Shown one piece after another: positions 34,712-43,829 of a stretch of DNA of 64,000 nucleotides. A program made the translations under genes and the position numbers. This DNA is from Vicingaceae bacterium. Lineage in GTDB: Bacteria; Bacteroidota; Bacteroidia; Flavobacteriales_E; Vicingaceae. The notes beneath the pieces were generated by a model that had not been told where the DNA came from, did no database searches, and saw only the letters and a program-made list of their open reading frames with translations. The stretch spans positions 62,001 to 126,000 of the forward strand of contig BPHE01000005.1 of NCBI GenBank assembly GCA_026003395.1, read 5' to 3'. Within the stretch, counting starts at the first letter, position 1. Every line of letters starts with the position of its first letter.

Positions 34712-35836
34712 ATGTCAAACTTCCTTTCTAAACTTTTTGTCTTCATCACAATATTGTATTTTCTTAGTTTCACGGTTGCGTTTATCCCACCTGCTCATAT
34801 TCCCTACATTTCTATCCTTCAATTTGCCTATCCTTATCTTTTCATTCTATGGTTAATAGTGGCTTTGATAACATTTCGCATATGGACCACCAATACATTT
34901 ACCATTGTTTTTTTATTAACAGGAATAATTATATCCTACAAAATACCCCGTTTTTATCAATTGCCGTTAAATGAATCCAATTGTCAAACATCTGATATCA
35001 AAATCATGTCATTTAATGTAAGAGATTTTGACTTATATTCATGGACCCGCGACAGAAAAGTAAGGGACAAAATCATGGACTTGATTGCAAAAGAAAATCC
35101 CGATATACTTTGCATGCAAGATTTCTATCATAGCAATTCAATTAGGTACCCTTTCAAAACACTCGACAAAATTTTAGCTTTGGGATATAAATACTCGCAC
35201 ATTCACTATACACACATTGTGAATGACAGCAATTATTGGGGAATAGCCACATTCAGCAAATATCACGTTATTCCTGTCATGCATCATGAAATTGACAGCA
35301 TAAGAGGCAATGCATGGATTTTGACAAAAATCATACGCTCGCCCGGAGACACTATCTTAATTGGAAATTTACATGCTGCATCCGTAAAATTCAGACATCA
35401 TGAAATGTTGTATCTTGAGTCATTCACAGATAAAGATAAAGAAAAGAAACTAAAACAGAAAAAAATCAATATACAAGAAAAAGTTTTCGATATCTTGAAA
35501 AAAGTAAACCGGGCCATGTATTATCGTCAACTTCAAATTGACACATTTATTAAAACTTTGAAGCGTTTTGACTTGCCTATAATAATATGTACCGACTTAA
35601 ACGATATTCCAAACTCATATGCTTATGAAAAGCTCACTCAATATTTTGATGATTCATTTTTGGCCAAAGGCAGCCAAATGGGCGTAACATATCTGGGGCC
35701 ATTACCGGGCTTGAGAATTGATTATATTTTTTATTCCGGTCATTTTGAACCGGTGAGTTTTAACACATTAGATGTCAATCTGTCTGACCACCGCCCGCTA
35801 ATTGCCTGTTTTAAAAAGAATTATCAAAATAAGTGA
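34712..35836 (+). CDS. Membrane-anchored endonuclease/exonuclease/phosphatase (EEP) family protein
   Basis: 374 residues. Three hydrophobic segments in the first ~95 residues (FLSKLFVFITILYFLSFTVAF; FAYPYLFILWLIVALITF; FTIVFLLTGIIISYKI) anchor the protein, as in a common Bacteroidota subfamily. The EEP domain follows: KIMSFNVRDFD, NPDILCMQDFYH (the usual catalytic Glu position is occupied by Gln here: CMQDF in place of LQE), IGNLHAASVKF, TDLNDIPNSYAY and LRIDYIFYSG, ending LSDHRPLIACF. The DxN, DY and SDH catalytic elements are present. Substrate could be DNA, phosphoinositide-like or other phosphoester. Confidence 0.88.
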   Translation: MSNFLSKLFVFITILYFLSFTVAFIPPAHIPYISILQFAYPYLFILWLIVALITFRIWTTNTFTIVFLLTGIIISYKIPRFYQLPLNESNCQTSDIKIMSFNVRDFDLYSWTRDRKVRDKIMDLIAKENPDILCMQDFYHSNSIRYPFKTLDKILALGYKYSHIHYTHIVNDSNYWGIATFSKYHVIPVMHHEIDSIRGNAWILTKIIRSPGDTILIGNLHAASVKFRHHEMLYLESFTDKDKEKKLKQKKINIQEKVFDILKKVNRAMYYRQLQIDTFIKTLKRFDLPIIICTDLNDIPNSYAYEKLTQYFDDSFLAKGSQMGVTYLGPLPGLRIDYIFYSGHFEPVSFNTLDVNLSDHRPLIACFKKNYQNK

Positions 35837-35898
35837 AGATTATTTTTTTATGTTTTAAAATTTTTTTTTCTTTGCATGGTAATTAAAATTAAAAGTAC

Positions 35899-36795
35899 AT
35901 GATTCCAGGCAAAAAATTACTAAACTTATCAATTATTTTCATGACTGCCACGATGATTATATCTTGTGGCGGCGAAGAAGAACAACCGGACCAACTCATG
36001 GAAATAAAATCCGATTCTACCAAATCTAATCTTGTGAACATAGAAGGACAGGTGTTTAGCCTGCCATCGCCCATTCAAACGGCCATGCTCATTCAAAAAT
36101 CCGGAGCACCTTATGATGCATCACTTCTCAATGAGGCAAAAAATGTATCAAAATATACGACAAATTTTCAAAAAGCACTCAATCTTGGTATTTTAGGAGC
36201 CGACCTGGCTTATGTCACCATTTATCAACAAACACAAAATGGGATTACATATCTTACGGCAGTCAATAAATTGGCAGAAGAATTGGGCGTCAGTGGTGCT
36301 TTTTCTCAAGATCTTATCAAAAGATTCGAGAGAAACATGGGCAACCAGGATTCTCTTTTGGTGATGGTTTCAGACGCATACCAGGAAGCAGACAATTTTC
36401 TGAAAAACAATAAAAGAAAAGACGTAAGTGCATTGGTGCTGACCGGAGGATGGATAGAATCTTTGTGGTTTGCCGTGAATGTTGCCGAAAAAACGAAAAA
36501 TAAAGATGTTATCCAAAGAATAGGTGAACAAAAAATTACTATCAAAAACTTAAAAAAATTGCTCGAACCATTTTATAAAGAAAAACCCGAATATGCCGAA
36601 TTAATCGACCAATTGATAGACCTTGAAACAGTATTTGATCAAATTGTATACACATATGAATATGTCGAACCCACACATGATGTTGCCAATCGTGTCACTA
36701 CCATCAACAGTAAAACAACTGTAACAATCAATGACGAACAATTAAGATCAATAACCGAAAAAATTAAACAAATACGTAACAAGATTATTTCTTAA
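35899..36795 (+). CDS. Lipoprotein of unknown function, helix-rich
   Basis: 298 residues. The N-terminus carries a signal sequence ending at ATMIISCGGEEE, with the acylated Cys near residue 22. The rest is predominantly helical (LLNEAKNVSKYTTNFQKALNLGILGADLAYVTIY; LRSITEKIKQIRNKIIS at the C-terminus) with few glycines and no catalytic motif I recognise. The pattern resembles Bacteroidota lipoproteins annotated only as hypothetical. It lies between the EEP gene and a small secreted protein, possibly cotranscribed with the latter (15-base gap). Confidence 0.75.
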   Translation: MIPGKKLLNLSIIFMTATMIISCGGEEEQPDQLMEIKSDSTKSNLVNIEGQVFSLPSPIQTAMLIQKSGAPYDASLLNEAKNVSKYTTNFQKALNLGILGADLAYVTIYQQTQNGITYLTAVNKLAEELGVSGAFSQDLIKRFERNMGNQDSLLVMVSDAYQEADNFLKNNKRKDVSALVLTGGWIESLWFAVNVAEKTKNKDVIQRIGEQKITIKNLKKLLEPFYKEKPEYAELIDQLIDLETVFDQIVYTYEYVEPTHDVANRVTTINSKTTVTINDEQLRSITEKIKQIRNKIIS

Positions 36796-36810
36796 ATAAA
36801 ATTTGACAAT

Positions 36811-37227
36811 ATGAAAAGATTAACGACAATATTAATTTTGTTGGCTGCTCTTACAACAGTCAAATTAAATGCGCAGTGCGACACTATTGCCAAAATTTGT
36901 GACAAACACATGCCTTCAAATTATATTTCAGATGGGCAGGCCTACAGAGCCCTTTTGTTAAATGATGAAGTTGCAGAATTTCACGTTACGCTATATGGAG
37001 GATCAACTTATAGAATAGCCGCATGTTCCGGTCTTACAGACGGGAACCTTATCTTTAATCTTGTTGACGAACAAAACAATGTTTTGTTCTCAAACAAAAA
37101 TTACAAAAATGCACCTTATTGGGATTTCAAGGTAACCAACACTATCAATGCCATCATTCAGGCACAACTTGACCCCACTGTATCGTCTTCAGGATGTGCC
37201 GTACTTCTTCTCAATTTCAAGAAATAA
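36811..37227 (+). CDS. Small secreted protein of unknown function
   Basis: 138 residues. A clear signal peptide (MKRLTTILILLAALTTVKLNAQ) is followed by a compact beta-rich domain with four cysteines in the mature part (QCDTIAKICDKH, YRIAACSGLT, SSSGCAVLL). The segment GQAYRALLLNDEVAEFHVTLYGGSTYRIAACSG is typical of periplasmic beta-sandwich proteins from this phylum. Function unknown. The gene is followed by a strong intrinsic terminator, so it ends the transcript that begins upstream. Confidence 0.75.
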   Translation: MKRLTTILILLAALTTVKLNAQCDTIAKICDKHMPSNYISDGQAYRALLLNDEVAEFHVTLYGGSTYRIAACSGLTDGNLIFNLVDEQNNVLFSNKNYKNAPYWDFKVTNTINAIIQAQLDPTVSSSGCAVLLLNFKK

Positions 37228-37248
37228 AGATTTTTTTTATTTAATTTA

Positions 37249-37282
37249 GGCGTTATGATCAATTCATAACGCCTTTTTTTTT
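37249..37282 (+). terminator. Intrinsic terminator
   Basis: A perfect 10-bp stem GGCGTTATGA / TCATAACGCC (37249-37258 and 37264-37273) with a 5-base loop is followed by nine T residues. It ends the transcript of the small secreted protein gene, 22 bases after its stop. Confidence 0.92.
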
Positions 37283-37310
37283 AAATTCACATCAAAAATT
37301 ACTGTCTAAG

Positions 37311-40300
37311 ATGAGTGAAAGGATATTAAAAGCCCTAATGCAGTTGTTTGCTATCATTTGCGATGTGGAAGATATCAGCTGGCGAAGCCGAGATGTTGTA
37401 GAAAGTTTTTTAAAACAACAATTAAGCCAAGATCTTGTTGATGAGTATTTAAAAATTTTTGATGAATATCTTGAACAACAAAAAGGTACCGATTCGTCAA
37501 AAAAACGCAAACGTACCGCGGTCAATTCAGTAAAAGTACTGAGAATTTGTACACAAATCAATGAAGAACTCACACAAAAACAAAAAATAATCGTTCTGCT
37601 TCGTCTGCTCGAATTTATATATTCCGGAGACATCGTAACCGAGCAGGAAAAAGAATTTCTCATCACAGTGGCAGAAACTTTTAATGTAGATATCGAAGAA
37701 TTTGAATTATTGGAAGAGTTTGTCAAATTACCCGCAGGGCAAAGAATCAAAAATTCCAACGTATTGGTACTTTCATCAAGAAGTGAAAACAACCAACCCT
37801 ATAAACATTTGTTAATAGACGGATTGCAAGATGAAATACATATACTCCGGATAAAAAGCGTTGGACTTTTTGCATTTCGTTATTTTGGCAAAACCGAGTT
37901 GCTTCTCAACGGACAAGCAATAATTCCCGAAAAAATTTACATTTTCACTCAAGGATCTTCTCTGAGAAGTTCTAAAATTCAACCGATCTACTACAGCGAT
38001 ATTGTCAGCATATTTCTATCTGAGACAAATCGGGAGAAAATCATCTTTAAAGCTGTCAATCTTACCTATAAGTTTAAAAAAGGTAATTATGGCCTGCATC
38101 CATTCAACTTCTATAGCGAATCCGGCAAAATGGTGGGAATTATGGGAGCATCCGGCGCCGGCAAATCCACATTGCTCAATTTGCTGAATGGAACTTATCA
38201 TCCAACCACCGGAAGAGTTACCATCAACGGAATTGACATACACAAAGAGCCGGAAAAAATAGAAGGAGTCATAGGTTATGTGTCACAAGACGACCTCCTC
38301 ATTGAAGAATTGACGGTATTTGAAAATCTTTTTTATAATGCCAAACTTTGTTTTGCAGATAAAACTGATGAAGAGATCACCCAACTTGTCAATGATACTT
38401 TGATCAATCTTGGATTGTATGAAGCCAAAGACCTCAAAGTGGGAAGTCCTTTGGAAAAAACCATCAGCGGCGGACAAAGAAAACGGCTCAATATCGCTTT
38501 GGAACTTATCAGGGAGCCCTCCGTGTTGTTTGTAGATGAACCCACATCAGGACTATCATCGCGCGACTCGGAGAATATCATGGACTTGCTGAAAGAACTG
38601 GCTTTAAAGGGCAAACTTGTTTTTGTAGTCATTCACCAACCTTCGTCCGATATTTTCAAAATGTTCGACCAATTGATTATATTAGATACAGGCGGATACC
38701 CTATATATAATGGGAACCCCATTGACGCTGTGATTTATTTTAAAAAACAAATCAACCATGTCAACAGCGATGAAAGTGAATGCCAATTGTGTGGCAATGT
38801 CAATCCTGAACAAATTTTTAATATCATCGAAACAAAAGTGCTGGATGAATACGGGAATCCAACTCTTACGCGTAAAATTCCTCCAAGAGAATGGTATGCC
38901 GAATATTTAAAAAACATCGAAAGAAAAATTTCACTTCCTCCCGACCCGGAAACCGTCCCAAAAAGCAACCTGAAAATCCCCAATTTTTTCAGACAATGGA
39001 AAGTATTTACCATACGGGATATTTTATCGAAACTGGCAAACAAGCAATACATGTATATCAATTTGCTCGAAGCACCCTTATTGGCATTTATACTCAGTTT
39101 CCTCATACGTTATTACAATACCGACAAAACCAACATCATAGGATATATTTACAGAGAAAATGAGAATCTTCCTGCATACCTTTTTATGTGTGTGATTGTT
39201 GCACTCTTTTTAGGTATGACCGTTAGTGCCGAAGAAATTTTCAAGGACAGAAAAATCCGCAAACGCGAAAAGTTTCTCAATCTAAGCAATACTGCCTACC
39301 TTTTCTCCAAAATTTTCATCATGTTTTTGATTTCATTTATCCAAACATGGTCTTTTTTATTGGTGGGCAATTCCATTCTTGAAATTAAAGGCATGTGGTG
39401 GGAATATTTTTTCCTGGTTTTTACCACTTCTTGTTTTGCCAATATGCTTGGACTTAACATTTCGTCGGCCTTCAACTCGGCCGTCACAATTTATATTTTG
39501 ATCCCATTTATGATAATCCCTCAGTTGATATTAAGCGGCGTCATCGTGAAATTTGAAAAACTTAACCCTATGCTCACAGTTACCAATAGTGTGCCATTGG
39601 CCGGTGAAATGATGACATCCCGCTGGGCATTCGAAGCATTGGCTGTTAAACAATTTAAAGACAACAAGTTTGAAAAAATATTTTATAAATACGATTATAT
39701 CCTGAAAAATTCAGATTTTAAGAAAAATTTTTTAATTCCCAAGCTGCGTGAAAAACTTAGCAACATCAAGCTCTATATGATTACTCAAAACAAAGAAATT
39801 GACCCACGATATGAATGGACCGTATTTGCCAATACAGTTCGCGAAGAACTGGAAGAAAACCCAAAAGTTCCCATAGGTTTTGACCTTGATAAAGTAGACC
39901 CGGAAAAACCTGATGAAATTGTTTTGCAAAAAGCCGAAAATTATTTGAATGAACTCAATCGATTTTACATTCGTCAATACAATCTTGCCAATGAAGCCAA
40001 AGACGCCATAATTGTCAAAATGACTTCCACTCCCGAAGATAAAGAAAAATTTATCAGAATGAAAGACCGGTATACCAATGATGCCCTTACAGATTTGGTA
40101 ACAAACAAAAACGAGTTTAATAAAATCATCGAAAAAGATGGGAGAATTTATCGCTTGGCAGATCCTATTTTTATGACTCCAAAAAAATTCAGGGCACATT
40201 TTTTTGCCCCACACAAAAAGATTTTTAATAAATATGCCGACACATTTTATGTCAATATCATGGTCATTTGGTTAATGTCCTTAACTTTGTATGTGACACT

Positions 40301-40346
40301 TTATTTTGATATATTTAGAAAAATCGTCAATTATTTTGGAAAATGA
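37311..40346 (+). CDS. TerB-like/ABC ATPase/ABC-2 permease fusion (ABCG-type half transporter)
   Basis: 1011 residues. Residues 1-~140 are acidic and helical and resemble the TerB/tellurite-resistance fold. Residues ~150-240 are a beta domain with FHA-like spacing (LLIDGLQDEIHILRIKSVGLFAFRY). The ABC ATPase follows: Walker A GASGAGKST (about 280), signature ISGGQRKRLNIALEL, Walker B VLFVDEPTSGLSS, and an H-loop IHQPSS typical of the ABCG/White family. Six membrane segments follow from ~590. Unusually, a soluble stretch of about 200 residues (~780-980) separates the fifth from the last helix. Predicted to export a lipid or other hydrophobic compound. Overlaps the next small gene by ATGA. Confidence 0.88.
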   Translation: MSERILKALMQLFAIICDVEDISWRSRDVVESFLKQQLSQDLVDEYLKIFDEYLEQQKGTDSSKKRKRTAVNSVKVLRICTQINEELTQKQKIIVLLRLLEFIYSGDIVTEQEKEFLITVAETFNVDIEEFELLEEFVKLPAGQRIKNSNVLVLSSRSENNQPYKHLLIDGLQDEIHILRIKSVGLFAFRYFGKTELLLNGQAIIPEKIYIFTQGSSLRSSKIQPIYYSDIVSIFLSETNREKIIFKAVNLTYKFKKGNYGLHPFNFYSESGKMVGIMGASGAGKSTLLNLLNGTYHPTTGRVTINGIDIHKEPEKIEGVIGYVSQDDLLIEELTVFENLFYNAKLCFADKTDEEITQLVNDTLINLGLYEAKDLKVGSPLEKTISGGQRKRLNIALELIREPSVLFVDEPTSGLSSRDSENIMDLLKELALKGKLVFVVIHQPSSDIFKMFDQLIILDTGGYPIYNGNPIDAVIYFKKQINHVNSDESECQLCGNVNPEQIFNIIETKVLDEYGNPTLTRKIPPREWYAEYLKNIERKISLPPDPETVPKSNLKIPNFFRQWKVFTIRDILSKLANKQYMYINLLEAPLLAFILSFLIRYYNTDKTNIIGYIYRENENLPAYLFMCVIVALFLGMTVSAEEIFKDRKIRKREKFLNLSNTAYLFSKIFIMFLISFIQTWSFLLVGNSILEIKGMWWEYFFLVFTTSCFANMLGLNISSAFNSAVTIYILIPFMIIPQLILSGVIVKFEKLNPMLTVTNSVPLAGEMMTSRWAFEALAVKQFKDNKFEKIFYKYDYILKNSDFKKNFLIPKLREKLSNIKLYMITQNKEIDPRYEWTVFANTVREELEENPKVPIGFDLDKVDPEKPDEIVLQKAENYLNELNRFYIRQYNLANEAKDAIIVKMTSTPEDKEKFIRMKDRYTNDALTDLVTNKNEFNKIIEKDGRIYRLADPIFMTPKKFRAHFFAPHKKIFNKYADTFYVNIMVIWLMSLTLYVTLYFDIFRKIVNYFGK

Positions 40347-40462
40347 TTAAGTTTTTTCATTCAAGGCCCAAATACAGGCGTTTAATTAAAGCCGGATTTC
40401 TATTTTTTTTGCTCAAAGGTATCGCTTGGTTGCTATTGGCTTGGGGTCTTTTAAAACTATAA
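40343..40462 (+). CDS. Small single-helix membrane protein, 39 aa
   Basis: The ATG overlaps the TGA of the ABC fusion gene (ATGA). The 39-residue product has a basic N-terminus (MIKFFHSRPKYRRLIKAG) and one hydrophobic helix (FLFFLLKGIAWLLLAWGLL), positive-inside at the N-terminus. Tight coupling supports a real gene. Small KGxxWL-type proteins occur in many Bacteroidota; I know of no assigned function. Confidence 0.65.
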   Translation: MIKFFHSRPKYRRLIKAGFLFFLLKGIAWLLLAWGLLKL

Positions 40463-40474
40463 ATTATTGAGTAT

Positions 40475-40606
40475 ATGAAAATTGATAAAGTTATTGACTT
40501 GATTGGGTGTATTTTGTTTTATTTAGGTGGTATTTTTTTTGGTGTCATCATTGCCTTCCTTGCAGGAGTCAGCATACTTTCCTTGATTAACTTTTTGATT
40601 TTTTAA
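40475..40606 (+). CDS. Small membrane protein, 43 aa
   Basis: ATG 40475, 12 bases after the previous stop. The product MKIDKVIDLIGCILFYLGG continues into a hydrophobic stretch ending LINFLIF, with only the first six residues charged. It is followed 9 bases later by the thioredoxin-like gene. Its size, spacing and hydrophobicity support it as a gene, but no homologue is recognised. Confidence 0.55.
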   Translation: MKIDKVIDLIGCILFYLGGIFFGVIIAFLAGVSILSLINFLIF

Positions 40607-40615
40607 TACATAAAG

Positions 40616-41287
40616 ATGGAAATATTTGATAAATTTTTCATCAAAGGAATTATCACGGGACTGATTGCAGGTATTATCATTTGGATTTGGTTTGCATATA
40701 TAAATTGGCAGGTTTATAAGACCAAACCATACACATATAATATTCAAGAGATGTACAATACACAAGAGTACCGTCTCAACGATTTTCTATTTCCAACTGA
40801 GAATGTAAATCTAATACCTTTCGTGGACACTTTGCCTGATGACTATTTTGAAATTCCGGACGAAGAAAAATATGATATTTTTCAATTTAATATATTGAAT
40901 TTTGATGAATACACTGTTGATTTTTCATTTGAAAATATAATCGTGATTTATTTTTGGAATAGCCATTGCCGACCATGCTTAAAAGATTTAAAAAAATTAA
41001 TCGCATTGACTTCGCAGTATCCTCATACTTCTTTTTATTTTATTAGTGATGAAGAAACAGACACAATAAAAAAATATCTTGAAAAAAATGAACTTAAACA
41101 GGACAATTTCTATCGCCTGTCTTTGAAATTTGTAGATTGTTGGATTGATACCATCCCAATGACTTTGGTATATGACCATGAAAATTGGTTACATAAAGTA
41201 TTTAAAGGAAAATTAAATATTTCTAAATTAAAAAAATGCCTGGATGAATTGAATCAAGAGATAACAAGGAATAATCATTCAGAGTAA
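40616..41287 (+). CDS. Membrane-anchored thioredoxin-like protein (TlpA/ResA-like)
   Basis: 223 residues. An N-terminal helix (GIITGLIAGIIIWIWFAYI, residues ~11-30) anchors the protein and leaves the thioredoxin domain outside the cytoplasm. The domain (about 95-215) has the active site NSHCRPC (C-x2-C) after the strand NIIVIYFW, and the cis-proline region DTIPMTLVYD. An extra linker of ~65 residues lies between the helix and the domain. Such proteins reduce or isomerise disulfides of exported proteins or transporters. It is the fourth gene of the run starting with the TerB-like/ABCG fusion. Confidence 0.87.
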   Translation: MEIFDKFFIKGIITGLIAGIIIWIWFAYINWQVYKTKPYTYNIQEMYNTQEYRLNDFLFPTENVNLIPFVDTLPDDYFEIPDEEKYDIFQFNILNFDEYTVDFSFENIIVIYFWNSHCRPCLKDLKKLIALTSQYPHTSFYFISDEETDTIKKYLEKNELKQDNFYRLSLKFVDCWIDTIPMTLVYDHENWLHKVFKGKLNISKLKKCLDELNQEITRNNHSE

Positions 41288-41392
41288 ATCCGTTTAATCT
41301 ATCTCCTGATTCATTTTGATATTTTAATGCCCAAAAAAGGATTTTAAGAAAAAAGAGTAAAATACTGTCTTTTTACACGAGTTGTTTGATGA

Positions 41393-41869
41393 TTATTGAC
41401 CGAGGTAAGACCTGTACATCCAAAGCAATTTTTCCTGTTCTCTCAAATAATCACTCATTAAAGCATTGGTACTTTCATCGGTGTCTTCGGTCATAATCAA
41501 AATTTTATGCTGCTTTGGCAAAATGGTTTCAAGGGCTTTGACAATTTCTTTGACACATTCCTTACCTTCTGATAGATTTTTGACCGGCTTGACAGTTGCA
41601 TTTTCTAAATAATCTTTGAAAGTATGCAACGGGAAAAAACCAAGTGTGCGGATTCTTTCGGCAATTTCGTCTATCTTCATCGCCAAATCGTTGTATAATT
41701 CCTCAAATTTCATGTGTAATTCAAAAAACTTTTCACCTTTGATATTCCAATGAAAACCTCTGACGTTCATATAAAAAACTTGATAATCAGAAAGTAATTC
41801 ATTCAATTCATCTGCAATCTCTTTGGAATTTTCCAAATAATTTGGAGTTTTATTTTTTTTCTTATTCAT
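41393..41869 (-). CDS. dps: Dps-family ferritin-like protein
   Basis: 158 residues, a DNA-protecting mini-ferritin that oxidises and stores iron with H2O2. The intersubunit ferroxidase site is clear: FHWNIKGEKFFELHMKFEELYNDL contributes the His and Asp/Glu ligands, and KIDEIAERIRTLG completes it. The short basic N-terminus (MNKKKNKTPNY) may contact DNA. The C-terminus ends MYRSYLGQ. It is convergent with the thioredoxin-like gene; no linked regulator. The promoter region upstream (41870-41952) shows no clear -7 box. Confidence 0.95.
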   Translation of the reverse strand: MNKKKNKTPNYLENSKEIADELNELLSDYQVFYMNVRGFHWNIKGEKFFELHMKFEELYNDLAMKIDEIAERIRTLGFFPLHTFKDYLENATVKPVKNLSEGKECVKEIVKALETILPKQHKILIMTEDTDESTNALMSDYLREQEKLLWMYRSYLGQ

Positions 41870-41952
41870 AATTTAAAATTTTATTGTTTGATGATAAAAA
41901 TAGTCATAGTTAAAGTCATTTCAGAAAATCTAACATTTTTTAAACAATCGAT

Positions 41953-42993
41953 TCAAAACGACTTCCATCCCAATGCTTTCATTTCAACCCATTGATCTGC
42001 ATTGGTGATTAAAGCAGGTTTTTGGCCTTCGTCTCCGACATAACCTATAATGTGAATGTTTTTATTTTGTGTGATTTTATTAAAATCTCCCGGTTTTATG
42101 GTAAACAACAGTTCATAATCTTCTCCCCCGTTCAACGCAAGATTTACTGCATGCATGTTTAATTCTTCTGCCACTTTGGCTGTTTGCCAATCAATTGGAA
42201 TTTTATTTTCATAAATAATCAAGCCTTTTCCGGAGGCCTTTGACAAATGTATGGTTTCACTCGAAAGTCCATCGGAAATATCTATCATCGAAGTAGGAAC
42301 CACATTTTGATTTTCAAACCATTCCACGATGTCTTTACGCGCTTCCGGTTTTAACTGTCTTTGCAAAACATAATCATATTCCGATAAATCCGGTTGAACT
42401 TGTGGATTTTCTAAAAAAATTCTTTTCTCCCGTTCCAACAATTGTAAACCGGCATACGCTGCCCCTAAATCTCCCGTTACACAAACCAAATCATTGGTAT
42501 TTGCACCCGATCGGTAGGTTATTTTGTTTTTATTGACCCGTCCGGTTACCGTTATACAAAAAAATTGCCCTCCGGACGAAGAGGTAGTGTCGCCTCCGGC
42601 AAGCATAACCCCATATTTCTCGCAAGCCATGGCTACCCCTTCGTATATCTCTTCCAATACTTCCACCGACATTCGGTTAGATAAAGCCATTCCTATAGTC
42701 ATTACTTCAGGTTTGCCATTCATGGCATAAATATCCGAGAAATTCACCACGGCCATTTTGTATCCCAAATGCTTGGGCGGCGTGTACATAAAATCAAAAT
42801 GTATGTTTTCAGTAAGTATATCGGTGGTAATAAGCAAATACTCATCGCCATTGTCTATCACTGCTGCATCATCACCAACACCTTTTATCAATTTATTACT
42901 GCTTACAGGAAAATCCTTGGTTAAACGCTCTATCAATGGAAATTCTCCCAGTTGGTCCAAAGGAGTGACCATTTTATTTTTATCTTCTAACAT
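41953..42993 (-). CDS. thiL: Thiamine-monophosphate kinase
   Basis: Phosphorylates thiamine monophosphate to thiamine diphosphate. The start is set at ATG 42993 (MLEDKNKMVTPLDQLGEFPLIERL, 346 residues, normal for ThiL). The in-frame ATG at 43074 would run through the promoter of the divergent gene. Features of the PurM-like fold: GVGDDAAVID near residue 42, TTDILTENIHFDF, CVTGDLGAAYAGL, TSMIDISDGLSSE and GGEDYELLFTI. All metal- and ATP-binding acidic residues are present. Stands alone without other thi genes. Confidence 0.95.
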   Translation of the reverse strand: MLEDKNKMVTPLDQLGEFPLIERLTKDFPVSSNKLIKGVGDDAAVIDNGDEYLLITTDILTENIHFDFMYTPPKHLGYKMAVVNFSDIYAMNGKPEVMTIGMALSNRMSVEVLEEIYEGVAMACEKYGVMLAGGDTTSSSGGQFFCITVTGRVNKNKITYRSGANTNDLVCVTGDLGAAYAGLQLLEREKRIFLENPQVQPDLSEYDYVLQRQLKPEARKDIVEWFENQNVVPTSMIDISDGLSSETIHLSKASGKGLIIYENKIPIDWQTAKVAEELNMHAVNLALNGGEDYELLFTIKPGDFNKITQNKNIHIIGYVGDEGQKPALITNADQWVEMKALGWKSF

Positions 42994-43016
42994 TTTCGTA
43001 TTTAAAAAAAATTTTT

Positions 43017-43024
43017 TAAATTTG
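43017..43024 (+). promoter_or_regulatory. Bacteroidota -7 box for the 43050 gene
   Basis: TAAATTTG matches TAnnTTTG. It predicts a start point near 43031 and supports translation from the TTG at 43050 rather than from the ATG at 43137, which would lose the signal peptide. Confidence 0.5.
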
Positions 43025-43049
43025 TATTTGCGCAACGAAATTAGAAAAT

Positions 43050-43694
43050 TTGGCCGGAAACTTTTTACATACATATCTTAAAAAACGTTTAAGCCTAATT
43101 TTTTTATTGATCTCAAGCGTTCTTTTTTCCAATAAAATGAATGCAAACCGCCAAAATATCGGATTGCATCTCAAAAGTTTTGAAGCGGTTTATAATCATG
43201 GTAAGGTATATATTTATTGGACCATCACATTCGAAAAAGCGATTAAAAATTATTATATCGAAAGATCCAACGACGGAAAAAATTTTGAAATTATCAAAAC
43301 CATGCCTGCAGTTGGCGAACTTTCCATAGAATTTGACTATTTTGAAATGGACGAAAACATTTGCAGTGGAAAATACTATTATCGATTGGTGGCAGAAGAT
43401 ATTTACGGTGAAAAATTTATTTCTTATTCTGCAGTGGCGATTTGCAATAAGGAGGACAAATCTTTTAACGTCATAACCCCTGAAGACACGCCTCTTCATT
43501 TATGTGAGAAACCCAACAAAGTTCTATTGGTTTTGAGAAACAAAAATGGAGAAGAGTTTTATGGAATTTTCTGCTATTATCATACTCCTTACGGCATAAA
43601 AATCATCAACGGAGAGAATATTCCACCGGGTGAATATATTGTGACAGGCGCATCAGACCAACAATTATATGCTTCTACATTAAAAATTTTCTGA
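43050..43694 (+). CDS. Secreted beta-sandwich protein of unknown function
   Basis: 214 residues from a TTG start. The first ~32 residues (HTYLKKRLSLIFLLISSVLFSNKMNA) form a signal peptide. The mature part carries one fibronectin-III-like domain of the kind common in T9SS-exported proteins (VYIYWTITFEKAIKNYYIERSNDGKNFEIIKT, then YYYRLVAEDIYGEKFISYSAV). The C-terminal 70 residues (VLLVLRNKNGEEFYGIFCYY to GEYIVTGASDQQLY) resemble a degenerate sorting-domain beta fold but lack a clear type-A or type-B signature. No start codon other than TTG keeps the signal peptide. Confidence 0.65.
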   Translation: MAGNFLHTYLKKRLSLIFLLISSVLFSNKMNANRQNIGLHLKSFEAVYNHGKVYIYWTITFEKAIKNYYIERSNDGKNFEIIKTMPAVGELSIEFDYFEMDENICSGKYYYRLVAEDIYGEKFISYSAVAICNKEDKSFNVITPEDTPLHLCEKPNKVLLVLRNKNGEEFYGIFCYYHTPYGIKIINGENIPPGEYIVTGASDQQLYASTLKIF

Positions 43695-43829
43695 AAGTTG
43701 CAGTTACATTTTACATTTTTCCTTTTAAATAGATCACAAAACTAATAGGATTAAATTTTTATTTAAATAATTATTAATTTACTTTCTCCCAAAATTTCTT
43801 TTAGTATTTTCGCCACAATTCTAAAACTT

